Positions 1 through 7,685 of a DNA stretch of 10,380 nt are shown here, piece by piece. The position numbers and the translations under genes were made by a program. The stretch spans positions 1 to 10,380 of the forward strand of contig JAKABE010000080.1 of NCBI GenBank assembly GCA_021801945.1. Reading direction: 5' to 3'. The notes under the pieces are model-generated. The model saw only the letters and a program-made list of their open reading frames with translations. It ran no database searches and was not told the DNA's origin. Each line of letters opens with the position of its first letter. The first letter of the stretch is position 1. The DNA is from Acidobacteriota bacterium. GTDB taxonomy: Bacteria > Acidobacteriota > Terriglobia > Terriglobales > Acidobacteriaceae.

Positions 1-129
1 TTGAAGGGGCATACAATCAGGAATCCGGCTATGCGGAGATGGGAGAAATTCCATGTAAAGAAACTGGCCGAAAGACTGGATGAACCAAGGCAGTGAAAAC
101 GATTCCCTGGTTATTGCATAACTCTTCTA
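1..129. other. Window edge, no assignable gene
   Basis: Two plus-strand frames are open from the left edge: one runs from base 1 to a TGA at 94-96 (31 codons, with an internal ATG at 31), and another runs from base 3 to a TGA at 81-83. Either could be the tail of a plus-strand gene converging on the DAHP synthase gene, but neither tail resembles a family I recognise and both are short enough to be chance. I see no T-tract hairpin here that would serve as a terminator for the minus-strand neighbour. Confidence 0.3.
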
Positions 130-1236
130 TTATGTTGAACTGCTATTTGTCCGCGCCTCAATTTTCACGTTGCCCGGCCTGGAAAGCCTTCTCGCGCGCA
201 CTGCCGCAGCTAACTCCTTGAATAACTCCAAAGTTTCCTCCCAGCCAAGGCAACCGTCGGTAATGCTCTGGCCGTAAGTCAACGGGCGGTCGGCGACAAG
301 TTTTTGTGCGCCAGCTACCAAGTTACTCTCGATCATGACCCCAATAATATTCCTGTTGCCTTGGGATATCTGCGCGGCCACATCACGGCAGACAAGGGAT
401 TGACGCTTATAGTCCTTATTTGAGTTGGCGTGGCTGAAGTCGATCATGATGCGCGGCCGGAGGCCGGCTTGCTCCATGCGGGCTGCGGCATCGGCAATGC
501 AATCGGCGGTGTAGTTGACGGTTTTGCGGCCGCCGCGCAGGATGAGGTGGCAATCAGGGTTGCCGCCGGTAACGAATATCGCGGACTGGCCATGCTTCGT
601 GTGGCCGAGAAAGGTGTGCGAGCAGGCGGCGGAAAGCACAGCGTCGACGGCCACTTGCACATCGCCCGAGGTGGCGTTTTTGAAACCTACTGGGCAGGAG
701 ACCCCGGAAACCAGTTGCCGGTGGACCTGGCTCTCGGAGGTACGTGCACCCACAGCGCCCCAGGCCACCAGGCCGGCGATGTATTGGGGCGTGATCATAT
801 CCAGAAACTCCGTGCCAGTGGCCACGCCCATCTCGGCCAGGTCGAGGAGCAGGTGGCGGGCTAGGCGCAGCCCGTCGTTGATCTTGTAAGACTGGTCGAG
901 GTACGGGTCGTTGATGAGGCCCTTCCAGCCTATGGTGGTCCGGGGCTTTTCGAAGTAGACCCGCATGACAAGACGAAGATCGGAAGCGAACTCGCCAATG
1001 GAGGATTGGAGCCGGGCGGCGTATTCGCGAGCGGCCCTGGGATCGTGAATGGAGCACGGGCCGGCCAGCACGAGAAGACGGTCGTCGCCTCCGTTGAGAA
1101 TGGCCGCAATCTCGCTGCGAGCCTCGTAGATGGTGGTGGAGGCGGCTTCAGAGACGGGGCGCTCTTCCTCCAGAAAGACGGGGGGCAGAACCACCTTCGT
1201 CCACTTAATCCGAATATCTTCAGTTGGATGGAACAT
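130..1236 (-). CDS. aroG: 3-deoxy-7-phosphoheptulonate (DAHP) synthase, class I (AroG/AroF/AroH type)
   Basis: This cytosolic enzyme condenses phosphoenolpyruvate and erythrose 4-phosphate to DAHP, the entry step of the shikimate pathway to aromatic amino acids. The 368 residues align almost without gaps to E. coli AroG (350 aa), including the N-terminal DDLRIK-like segment (here EDIRIK), which supports the ATG at 1236. Visible motifs are GPCSIHD (59-65, metal ligand Cys61), KPRTT (97-101), GLINDP (106-111), TESQ-like SESQ (167-170), GFKN (184-187) and DFSHAN (266-271). The other metal ligands by alignment are His269, Glu303 and Asp327, so all catalytic residues are intact. The effector-pocket residue equivalent to E. 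coli AroG Ser211 is Gly211 (FLGHTK), the state associated with tyrosine rather than phenylalanine feedback. The symbol follows the family; the isoenzyme type could equally be called aroF. No clear Shine-Dalgarno precedes the ATG. The gene stands alone, with a long upstream region and no linked shikimate genes. Confidence 0.96.
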   Translation of the reverse strand: MFHPTEDIRIKWTKVVLPPVFLEEERPVSEAASTTIYEARSEIAAILNGGDDRLLVLAGPCSIHDPRAAREYAARLQSSIGEFASDLRLVMRVYFEKPRTTIGWKGLINDPYLDQSYKINDGLRLARHLLLDLAEMGVATGTEFLDMITPQYIAGLVAWGAVGARTSESQVHRQLVSGVSCPVGFKNATSGDVQVAVDAVLSAACSHTFLGHTKHGQSAIFVTGGNPDCHLILRGGRKTVNYTADCIADAAARMEQAGLRPRIMIDFSHANSNKDYKRQSLVCRDVAAQISQGNRNIIGVMIESNLVAGAQKLVADRPLTYGQSITDGCLGWEETLELFKELAAAVRARRLSRPGNVKIEARTNSSST

Positions 1237-1498
1237 GACTTTTGTCTAGTGCGGGCCGATCAGGCCGCAAATCCAGAACCGGAGCAGCGGTCAGGGCGAT
1301 GAAATCGACCGGCATACCTTCCAATCTAACAGCCCGGCGCGGGCGGAGATAGGCCCGGCACGATTGGGACCAGCGGAGAGCATTCATCTTCAGCGAGCGA
1401 GGACAGAGGGATGACCTTGGGTACGGCGCCAGGGCTGGCTGCCTTATCTCGTCCTACAATCACTCCGGGAGCGAACTGGGTTCGAAGATCCTGTCTTA

Positions 1499-1524
1499 CG
1501 CTGTCTTGCCGGCGCAAGACAGCG
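1499..1524. repeat. Perfect 11-bp inverted repeat with 4-base loop
   Basis: The arms CGCTGTCTTGC (1499-1509) and GCAAGACAGCG (1514-1524) pair perfectly around the loop CGGC. There is no T-run on either side, so a standard intrinsic terminator is unlikely. It lies 235 bases beyond the stop of the secreted-protein gene and about 260 bases before the DAHP synthase start, both on the minus strand. A folded RNA leader, a protein-binding palindrome or a REP-like element are all possible. Confidence 0.75.
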
Positions 1525-1526
1525 AG

Positions 1527-1550
1527 GCAGGACGGTAAATTTCGTCCTGC
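1527..1550. repeat. Perfect 8-bp inverted repeat adjoining the first hairpin
   Basis: The arms GCAGGACG (1527-1534) and CGTCCTGC (1543-1550) flank the loop GTAAATTT. It begins two bases after the preceding hairpin, so the two could form a tandem stem-loop structure in a transcript of either strand. The AT-rich loop contrasts with the GC-rich surroundings. Confidence 0.65.
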
Positions 1551-1758
1551 ACCACGTGTTACACCGTGTCTTACTGTCTTGGATTGGGGTCCGCCGCACG
1601 GCGCGGATGTCTTGCGGTCAGGACCACCTAGCTGAACTTTGCAGGAAAAATGGCTCAGCGATCGCCGGCCAGAAGAACATGGCTAGAATGCCGCAGCTTT
1701 CGAGTATCCGCTGGGACCACCGGAGCGATGTTCTGTCGTAGAAACCAACGCCTGACGC

Positions 1759-2253
1759 CTACCGCTTATAGCGGAACACGCCGCATCGCGTCTGCGACCC
1801 CTGCATCGCTTCGAACGTCAGCACCGGCATGCTGCTTCCGGAAAAGAACGCCACATCGAGCTTCTTCGGCCGCGCGTAGGTCGCCATCCATTGCGTCTCT
1901 TCGTATCCACACAACGTGTTCTTGTGCTGAAAACGCTGTGTTGCCGGAACCTTCAGCCGGTAGAGCATCCCGCTGATCCCCGGTTGCGAGACCACCCCGA
2001 AAACGGCACTCACTTCTGCGGGCTTGAGGGAGCGAATCGGCGCCAGCGAATAGACCATGTAATCGATCATCACCCGCGAACGGCGAATCTCAATGTCTCC
2101 AGTAATGGTCGATGCCATCGAATCCCCCGTTCGCCAGTACCCCAGGTCCCGCGCCTGCGCCTGCGCCTCCGGAAGCTGCGCGCGTGCCTGCGGCCCCGCC
2201 AATACACCCGCCATCACCAGCCCCATTGCCGCCATCAACGTCCACTTCTTCAT
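1759..2253 (-). CDS. Small secreted protein of unknown function
   Basis: This is a predicted exported protein of 164 residues; I do not recognise a named family. The chosen start is the ATG at 2253, giving a textbook signal peptide: MKK, then a hydrophobic core to about residue 19, then ARA before a likely cut at 25/26. The frame is open 15 codons further up to 2298, but that extension is polar and would bury the signal. An AGAGGT-like ribosome site lies a little far upstream. The mature part has an Ala/Gln-rich start, a likely beta-rich core and two cysteines (Cys115 in LCGYEE, Cys157 in RCGVFRY) that could form a disulfide. Between them lies an AFFSG...PVLTFEA segment, a pattern I associate with uncharacterised secreted bacterial proteins. 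It follows the deoxyhypusine-synthase-like gene on the same strand after 103 bases, so co-transcription is possible but not shown. Confidence 0.75.
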   Translation of the reverse strand: MKKWTLMAAMGLVMAGVLAGPQARAQLPEAQAQARDLGYWRTGDSMASTITGDIEIRRSRVMIDYMVYSLAPIRSLKPAEVSAVFGVVSQPGISGMLYRLKVPATQRFQHKNTLCGYEETQWMATYARPKKLDVAFFSGSSMPVLTFEAMQGSQTRCGVFRYKR

Positions 2254-2356
2254 TTCGATCTCTGACCTCTGGTGTCTATTCGGACCGCGAGAAATCATCC
2301 CATTCCCGCGCCAATCGAGCTAAGTGCCCGCAGCGAATGGCGAATAGCTGCCTTCC

Positions 2357-3328
2357 TCACCACCCCAGCACATACGCGAATACCAGGGGTGCCACTATGC
2401 TTGCGTCGCTCTCGACAATGAACTTCGGCGTAGCCGCGCCCAGCTTGCCCCAAGTGATCTTCTCGTTGGGCACCGCACCCGAGTAGGAGCCATAGCTGGT
2501 AGTGGAGTCAGAAATCTGGCAGAAGTACGCCCACAACGGCACGTTGTCCCGCTGCAGGTCCTGGTGCAGCATAGGCACCACGCAGATGGGAAAGTCGCCC
2601 GCGATCCCGCCGCCAATCTGGAAGAATCCCAGCGGTGTCTTCTTAGTTGTCTCTGTATACCACTCCGCCAGCTCCATCATGTACTCGATCCCCGTCCGTA
2701 CCGTGTGCACCTTCTTCACATCGCCGGCAATGCAATGGCCAGCATACATGTTGCCCAGCGTCGCATCCTCCCATCCAGGCACGAACATGGGCAAGTTCTT
2801 CTTGGCCGCCTCCAGCAGCCAACTATTCTTGGGGTCTATCTGGTAGCTCTTTTCGAGCGCGCCAGAGAGCAGAATCTTGTACATGAACTGATGCGGAAAC
2901 CAGCGCTCGCCGGCCTCGTCCGCGCGCACCCACTCCTCTAGCACTACGCGCTCGATCCGCCGCATCGCCTCCTCTTCCGGAATGCACGTATCGGTCACGC
3001 GGTTCATGTGCCGCGCCAGCAACCCTGCCTCATCCGAGGGCGTAAGGTCGCGGTAATGCGGGACCCGCTCGTAATAATCGTGCGCCACCAAGTTGAAGAC
3101 GTCCTCTTCCAAGTTCGCGCCCGTACAGCAGATCCCGTGGATCTTGTCCTGCCGGATCATCTCCGCCAGCGACAACCCCAGCTCCGCCGTACTCATTGCC
3201 CCAGCGATGGTCACGAACATCTTGCCGCCCTCATCAAGCAGCTTCTTATACCCCTCGGCCGCATCCACTAGCGCGGCCGCGTTGAAATGCCGGAAATGAT
3301 GCTTGATGAATTCCGTGATCGGTGCCAT
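2357..3328 (-). CDS. speY: Deoxyhypusine-synthase-like polyamine enzyme (probably not a true hypusine maker)
   Basis: This 323-residue protein belongs to the deoxyhypusine synthase family, NAD-dependent enzymes that move the aminobutyl group of a polyamine onto an acceptor. The start is the ATG at 3328, with AAGGA six bases upstream. The NAD-side motif TGANLEED is at 69-76, a glycine triplet at 239-241, and the imine-forming lysine at 295 in TWGK (human Lys329). Trp293 and Glu289 match human Trp327 and Glu323. Substrate-pocket residues differ: human His288 corresponds to Asp245, Asp313 to Tyr279 and Asp316 to Tyr282. Bacteria generally lack the eIF5A acceptor, and bacterial homologues have been annotated as homospermidine or 1,9-bis(guanidino)-5-aza-nonane synthases, under the name speY as I recall. 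I infer a free-polyamine product; which one cannot be read from the sequence. No arginine decarboxylase or agmatinase gene is nearby. Confidence 0.88.
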   Translation of the reverse strand: MAPITEFIKHHFRHFNAAALVDAAEGYKKLLDEGGKMFVTIAGAMSTAELGLSLAEMIRQDKIHGICCTGANLEEDVFNLVAHDYYERVPHYRDLTPSDEAGLLARHMNRVTDTCIPEEEAMRRIERVVLEEWVRADEAGERWFPHQFMYKILLSGALEKSYQIDPKNSWLLEAAKKNLPMFVPGWEDATLGNMYAGHCIAGDVKKVHTVRTGIEYMMELAEWYTETTKKTPLGFFQIGGGIAGDFPICVVPMLHQDLQRDNVPLWAYFCQISDSTTSYGSYSGAVPNEKITWGKLGAATPKFIVESDASIVAPLVFAYVLGW

Positions 3329-3570
3329 ATGCGTTCCTTGTCACACCACCATTCTCTCGTGGCTTCCAAATTTCTACACTGAAAAGGCATGGCTTGAGAC
3401 CTGCCGTGAATGTGGGAAAACAAAACAAGGCTTCAGCTCCAGGGCAACGCCTCGGCCTCTGCCAACTGTTTCGCTACAACTCTTTAAACCTACCACAGCG
3501 ATAACCAACCCCGTCCGACCGCTTCTGCCGCGGGCACGCTCCCCCTAACGCCATGTTCGCTGACGCGCCT

Positions 3571-5130
3571 TTATCGCAGCATCGCCCCGAGGTTGGCATG
3601 GATCTTCGGATGCGTCGATGTTCCGGTGATGCTCAGCGGAATCCCTTTGTTCACCGTGGAATGAAGGAAATGGCCCAAAAAGCCTCCCACCGAATTAGCG
3701 GCCTGGTTGGCCAATGCCCCAACCCCCGTGGACGTATTGAGCTTGGCAACCAGGTTGAAATTGAGAGCGCCCGACGGCGAAACGCTACCGCTCCCGGTGG
3801 CGGTTCCGATAGCAGGAACCGAAGCCAGAATATTGCTGAACTGAGAGATCTGCGGGGACGAATTTACGTTGGCGCGGAGCGTCTGGATGACCGTTCCGCC
3901 GCTCGTTCCGCCCAGCGGATTGAGCCCTTGAATCTTGGAACCCAGGTCGAATCCGGCCAGCCGCGTATTGTCGATCTCCACCGGTCCGGAGATCGTGGCG
4001 GCGGTGGCCGGCCCCGTAATGGCGAGGTTGGCCGTCAGGGTCCCTCCCTGAAGCGACGAGCCGCTGGGCAGCCGGACTCCGAACGCCGGCAGCAGTTGCT
4101 GTAATTGATCGATGGGCAGACTGGGCGCGGCCATCCGCAGGTCCAGGACGACCGTTTGCGGCGTCAGCCGGTATCCTCCCTTCACATGCACAGCCACCGA
4201 GCCTGTTTGAATGGCAAGATCTGAAACCTGGCCTGTGCGCCCTGCCAGATCGTTCGCAATCGTGTAGTCGATGTGCACCGGACGCGGGGTCGGCGAGCCA
4301 GTGCGCGTCAGTTGCAGGTGCGAAGCCACGATCTTCCCCGTGCTGTTCATGGTCGTGCCGTCCGACTCCACCTGTGCATTGATGTCGGCCACCATCGAAA
4401 TACCCTTACTCGGATTCACAAGCCCCGCCGCCACCGGATCCAGATGCTGGATCTCAAGGCTGGCGTGGAATGGCGTGTCGGAGGCGTTCTGGCTCGCCAG
4501 CGGACCCGCGGTTCCGTTCAGATGGAGAGTGCCCCCGCCGGCCAGACTAGCGGAAAGGCGAAACGGAAAGGATTTCGCGAGCGAAAACTGGCGCACGTTG
4601 AGGTCTACTTTTGAGTACACAAAAGACTTGCCTGTGGACGGCAGCGACGAAACCGTCGCGCGGCCATTGTTGATCGTCAACTCGCCCACCGTGAAGTCGG
4701 GGATGGTGCCCGGCTGTCCATTTCCCGGGCTCGGATCCGCACCGCCGATGCTCGAGAAATTCCACTTGCCATTCTGCGCCTGGATCAGATGAATGACGGG
4801 CGAGTCCACCGTCAGATAAGTGACGTGCATCTGCCGGTGGAGGAGCAGCGGCAGAATCTCCACGCCGATGCGGAACGTCCTGGCCTCAAGAAAAGGCGCC
4901 CTACTGAAGGCGGGGTCGTCGGCGATGGCAATGTCATTCGCATCCAGACTTCCGGTGATAAGCGATAAACTCAGGTGACTCAGCGACACCTTCCGCCCCA
5001 GCGCGCTCGAGAGCTGCTGCTCGAGCACGGGCCGAAAAGTGTCGGCGTCGACAAAAAACGGCAGGGCCACGAGCACAGCAACCGCTAAACCAGCAATCAC
5101 AAGAACAATCTTGATCCAATGCTTTCGCAT
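3571..5130 (-). CDS. AsmA family envelope protein
   Basis: This is a predicted inner-membrane-anchored periplasmic protein of 519 residues. AsmA-like proteins are linked to outer-membrane assembly and lipid transport between membranes; the exact role here is inferred. The N-terminus has a basic MRKHWIK start, one membrane segment at about 8-26, then the typical AsmA opening (FVDADTFRP at about 26-34, followed by an LSSALGRKV-like segment). The rest is long, beta-rich and low in charge, with many Gly/Ser/Thr repeats of a beta-taco fold, ending in an AsmA-type C-terminus (GIPLSITGTSTHPKI). The start at 5130 is chosen because GGGAGGAGG lies just upstream and the membrane anchor begins there. The frame stays open 259 more codons up to 5907, but those translate the antisense of the neighbouring plus-strand gene. 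It is a single gene, divergent from the DUF255 gene. Confidence 0.9.
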   Translation of the reverse strand: MRKHWIKIVLVIAGLAVAVLVALPFFVDADTFRPVLEQQLSSALGRKVSLSHLSLSLITGSLDANDIAIADDPAFSRAPFLEARTFRIGVEILPLLLHRQMHVTYLTVDSPVIHLIQAQNGKWNFSSIGGADPSPGNGQPGTIPDFTVGELTINNGRATVSSLPSTGKSFVYSKVDLNVRQFSLAKSFPFRLSASLAGGGTLHLNGTAGPLASQNASDTPFHASLEIQHLDPVAAGLVNPSKGISMVADINAQVESDGTTMNSTGKIVASHLQLTRTGSPTPRPVHIDYTIANDLAGRTGQVSDLAIQTGSVAVHVKGGYRLTPQTVVLDLRMAAPSLPIDQLQQLLPAFGVRLPSGSSLQGGTLTANLAITGPATAATISGPVEIDNTRLAGFDLGSKIQGLNPLGGTSGGTVIQTLRANVNSSPQISQFSNILASVPAIGTATGSGSVSPSGALNFNLVAKLNTSTGVGALANQAANSVGGFLGHFLHSTVNKGIPLSITGTSTHPKIHANLGAMLR

Positions 5131-5364
5131 GGGCCCTCCTCCCGGTACGGCTCGTTCGCATTGTACCGCTCCCCCGCCCGCGCGCCTTCGCTCAGACAAG
5201 ATTCGCGGAAGGCACGGCATTCCCCTGGCCTTTGTGCCGGTTGCCCTACCCGCACCCGCACCCGGGCCATCGTGCCCTCGCCCTGAAGCCTTGCTGTATT
5301 GGGCGAAGCGGCGGGAGCCAGATAACCGTGGCAACTCTTGCCCGCGGCGGTTTATCCTCAGCCC
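5131..5364. promoter_or_regulatory. Divergent intergenic region between asmA-like and DUF255 genes
   Basis: This 234-base region must carry the promoters of both flanking genes. The asmA side has a strong GGGAGGAGG ribosome site just before the ATG. The DUF255 side has no good ribosome site. A weak sigma-70-like pair (TTGGGC near 5300, GATAAC near 5321) is the best plus-strand promoter I can point to. Three tandem ACCCGC-type hexamers sit at 5248-5264. No gene fits here. Confidence 0.4.
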
Positions 5365-7515
5365 ATGCACGAGAAGGCTTCCACAGAGACAAACGGCAAT
5401 CTGCTGCGACATGCGGCTTCCTCCTATCTTCGCTCGGCGCGACATCAACCCGTGATGTGGCGGCCGTGGGGCGAAGAGGCATTTGCGCAGGCTCAGGCCG
5501 AGAACAAACCGATCTTGCTGGACATCGGGGCCGTGTGGTGCCATTGGTGCCACGTGATGGACCGGGAGTCGTATGAGGACCCGGAGATTGCCGATCTGAT
5601 CAACCGGCACTATGTGGCCGTGAAGGTGGACCGAGACGAGCGTCCGGATGTGGATGCGCGCTACCAGTCGGCGGTGTCGGCGATCAGTGGACAGGGAGGC
5701 TGGCCGCTGACTGCGATCCTGACGCCGGACGGACGACCGTACTTCGGTGGAACGTATCTGCCGCGCGAAGACCGCTACGGACGGCCGGGGTTCGGGCGGG
5801 TACTGGCGGCTATGGCCCATGTGTGGCGCGAACGGCGCGATGAGGCTGTCGAAACCGCCGCCAGCGTGATGGCCGCCATTGAGCACAACGAGAGCTTCTC
5901 CGGGCAAGGCGAGATTTCAGCGGCGCTGGTGGAGAAGATCGCCGGGGCGGCGCTCAGCCGGTTCGACGCCCGCTTTGGAGGGTTTGGAGGGCAGCCGAAG
6001 TTTCCGCATCCGGCAGCTCTGGACCTGCTGCTGCAAATCGCGGTGAGCCGAGACAACGAACAAGCGCGCGAGGCGTTCGAAACCACCCTCGCAAAGATGG
6101 CGAGGGGCGGCGTCTACGACCAGCTCGCGGGCGGGTTTCACCGCTATTCCGTGGACGAGCGGTGGATCGTGCCCCACTTCGAGAAGATGATCTACGACAA
6201 CACCGAGTTGCTGCGCAATTTCGTGCACGGGTTCCAGAGCCCCGTCCCTAACATCGCCCGAGAGGATTTTCTCCGAACGGCGCAGGAGATCGTCAGTTGG
6301 CTAGACACTACAATGACCGACCGAGAGCGCGGCGGATTTTACGCCTCGCAGGACGCCGACGTGGGCCTGGACGACGACGGCGACTACTTTACGTGGACGC
6401 TGGACGAGGCGCGGGCAGAGCTGGACGGCGAGGAACTGGATCTGGCAGCGGCGTATTGGGACATTGGCGAATTGGGCGACATGCATCACAATCCGGCTAA
6501 GAATGTGCTGCACCTAAAGCAATCGCTGGCCGAATTTGCAGCGGAACGAAGCAGAACCGCCGAGGAGCTGCGGCCGGTAATCGAGCGGGTGCGGAAGAAG
6601 CTGCTGGCGGCGCGGGCACGGCGGCCGGCGCCTTTTATCGACCGCACGCTCTATACAGGCTGGAATGCGATGGGGGTGACCGCGTACTTGGAGACGGCGC
6701 GGGTGCTGCGCATGGAGGATGCGCAGGAGTTCGCGCTGCGCACGCTGAATCGTCTGCTGGACGAGGCGTGGGATGGGGAGTCGACGCTTTATCACGTGAT
6801 TGCATACGGGGACGGGACCGCGCCTTCCGAGAAGGCACCGGGGACGTTGGATGACTACGCCTTCACGCTGCACGCGGCAATCGATGCATGGCTCGCAAGT
6901 GGGAACATGAACTTCTACCGCGTGGGCATGAAGCTGGCGGATGCAATGATCGCGCGGTTCTATGACCGGGTGGCGGGAGCATTCTTTGATGCCGCCGCAC
7001 CGAGCGATGGACCGGCACCGCTGGGAGCGCTGGCCGCGCGGCGGAAGCCACTGCAGGACTCGCCAACGCCAGCGGGAAATCCCACGGCGGCGGCGGCGCT
7101 CCTGCGTCTGGAGATGCTGAGCGGGCGGCGGGAGTACCGCGACATCGCCGAAGACACGCTGGCGAGCTTCGCGGGAATCGTGGAGCACTTTGGGCTCTAT
7201 GTGGGCAGCTACGGGCTGGCGCTGGAACGGCTGATCCAGGATCCAGTACAGGTGATCGTAGTTGGCTCAGGGCCGGAGGCCGCTCGCCTGGAGGCCACGG
7301 CTGTGGCGCGCTTCGCTGTGAACAAGACGGTGATGCGCATCGCGCCGTCCCGGCTGGTTGCAGGCGGAGTGCCGGAGGCGCTGGAAGAGACGCTACTGCA
7401 TGTCCCACGGCCGGCAGGCGCGCAGGCGTGGGCGCTCATATGCCGCGGCCGGACGTGCCTCCCGCCGGTCACCGATGCTGAGCAGCTTTTGCAGGCACTT
7501 GAGTCGGTGGGCTGA
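5365..7515 (+). CDS. Thioredoxin-like DUF255 protein (YyaL/SPATA20 family)
   Basis: This 716-residue protein joins an N-terminal thioredoxin-fold DUF255 domain to an (alpha/alpha)6-barrel domain related to glycan epimerases. The biochemical role of the family is not settled; redox or sugar-related activity is usually suggested. Visible features are the CHWC motif at 59-62 within WCHWCHVM, the VKVDRDERPDVD and GGWPLTAILTPDG blocks that follow, the barrel signature GGFYASQDAD (about residue 320), the GWNAMG block, and the C-terminal CRGRTCLPPVTD block. The length is usual for the family. The ATG at 5365 is preferred; the frame also opens at a TTG at 5338, adding nine residues with no better ribosome site. 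One oddity is the segment SARHQPVMW near residue 24-32, where most relatives have a HxxNPVDW-like sequence. No signal peptide is seen, so it is probably cytosolic. Confidence 0.92.
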   Translation: MHEKASTETNGNLLRHAASSYLRSARHQPVMWRPWGEEAFAQAQAENKPILLDIGAVWCHWCHVMDRESYEDPEIADLINRHYVAVKVDRDERPDVDARYQSAVSAISGQGGWPLTAILTPDGRPYFGGTYLPREDRYGRPGFGRVLAAMAHVWRERRDEAVETAASVMAAIEHNESFSGQGEISAALVEKIAGAALSRFDARFGGFGGQPKFPHPAALDLLLQIAVSRDNEQAREAFETTLAKMARGGVYDQLAGGFHRYSVDERWIVPHFEKMIYDNTELLRNFVHGFQSPVPNIAREDFLRTAQEIVSWLDTTMTDRERGGFYASQDADVGLDDDGDYFTWTLDEARAELDGEELDLAAAYWDIGELGDMHHNPAKNVLHLKQSLAEFAAERSRTAEELRPVIERVRKKLLAARARRPAPFIDRTLYTGWNAMGVTAYLETARVLRMEDAQEFALRTLNRLLDEAWDGESTLYHVIAYGDGTAPSEKAPGTLDDYAFTLHAAIDAWLASGNMNFYRVGMKLADAMIARFYDRVAGAFFDAAAPSDGPAPLGALAARRKPLQDSPTPAGNPTAAAALLRLEMLSGRREYRDIAEDTLASFAGIVEHFGLYVGSYGLALERLIQDPVQVIVVGSGPEAARLEATAVARFAVNKTVMRIAPSRLVAGGVPEALEETLLHVPRPAGAQAWALICRGRTCLPPVTDAEQLLQALESVG

Positions 7516-7592
7516 GGATCGAGACGGATTCGGGACTGTCTGACGGGTCGAAAATCGTGAGGCCCTCTAAAGGGAGCAGTTTTAGCGCGATT

Positions 7593-7634
7593 GTAAGAGC
7601 GTCTCCCCAAACAACCCGGCCTTTCAGCTCTTAC
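7593..7634. terminator. Inverted repeat between convergent genes, possible bidirectional terminator
   Basis: GTAAGAGC (7593-7600) and GCTCTTAC (7627-7634) are a perfect 8-bp inverted repeat separated by 26 bases, in the 170-base gap where the DUF255 gene and the channel gene converge. Flanking G-T wobbles could extend the stem. There is no T-tract, and the loop is long, so this is only a candidate. A smaller CCCT/AGGG hairpin lies just upstream at 7563-7574. Confidence 0.3.
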
Positions 7635-7685
7635 GGATTACTCGCCTTCCCTGCCCGCTTCCCCAAAGGATTCGTCGGCTACTGC

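Larger units (their letters stand above)
1237..1758. other. 522-base intergenic region with clustered hairpins
   Basis: No convincing gene lies here. Short open frames on both strands (plus 1411-1635, minus 1326-1517) have arginine-, proline- and serine-rich translations with no domain, signal peptide or good ribosome site, and I treat them as chance. The stretch is the 5' side of the minus-strand DAHP synthase gene and the 3' side of the minus-strand secreted-protein gene. Its middle part (about 1490-1620) holds two adjacent perfect hairpins and five same-direction copies of GTCTT(A/G)(C/G) starting at 1493, 1503, 1568, 1576 and 1609, described separately. It may hold the aro promoter, a structured RNA or a decayed repeat element; the sequence alone does not decide. 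Confidence 0.6.

Noticed and set aside
430..864. Long plus-strand open frame inside the DAHP synthase gene
   Set aside because: It is the antisense of a conserved enzyme in GC-rich DNA, and its translation has no domain or export signal.
1480..1495. GGTTCGAAGATCC resembling a tRNA T-arm
   Set aside because: The loop lacks the conserved C61 pairing, and no acceptor stem, D-arm or anticodon arm can be placed around it.
1326..1517. Possible 63-residue minus-strand gene upstream of the DAHP synthase gene
   Set aside because: No ribosome site, no recognisable motif, and its start falls within the hairpin cluster.
2151..2168. Three tandem GCGCCT hexamers in the secreted-protein gene
   Set aside because: They encode the Ala/Gln-rich stretch after the signal peptide; a short slippage repeat with no wider meaning visible.
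3329..3570. Plus-strand open frames in the gap between the polyamine gene and asmA
   Set aside because: They lack ribosome sites and family resemblance; the 242 bases are better read as the promoter side of the minus-strand polyamine gene, though I could not pick a convincing promoter.
5005..5026. GCTCGAG/CTCGAGC inverted repeat with 8-base spacer in asmA
   Set aside because: It lies in the conserved N-terminal coding part of asmA and is short; chance in GC-rich coding DNA is enough.
5131..5907. Upstream extension of the asmA frame giving a 778-residue protein
   Set aside because: The extension lies antisense to the DUF255 gene, is Arg/Pro/His-rich, and the internal ATG at 5130 has a strong ribosome site directly before the membrane anchor.
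6514..7408. Long minus-strand open frames opposite the DUF255 gene
   Set aside because: Their translations are rich in Arg, Pro and His and the plus-strand frame is fully explained by conserved family blocks.
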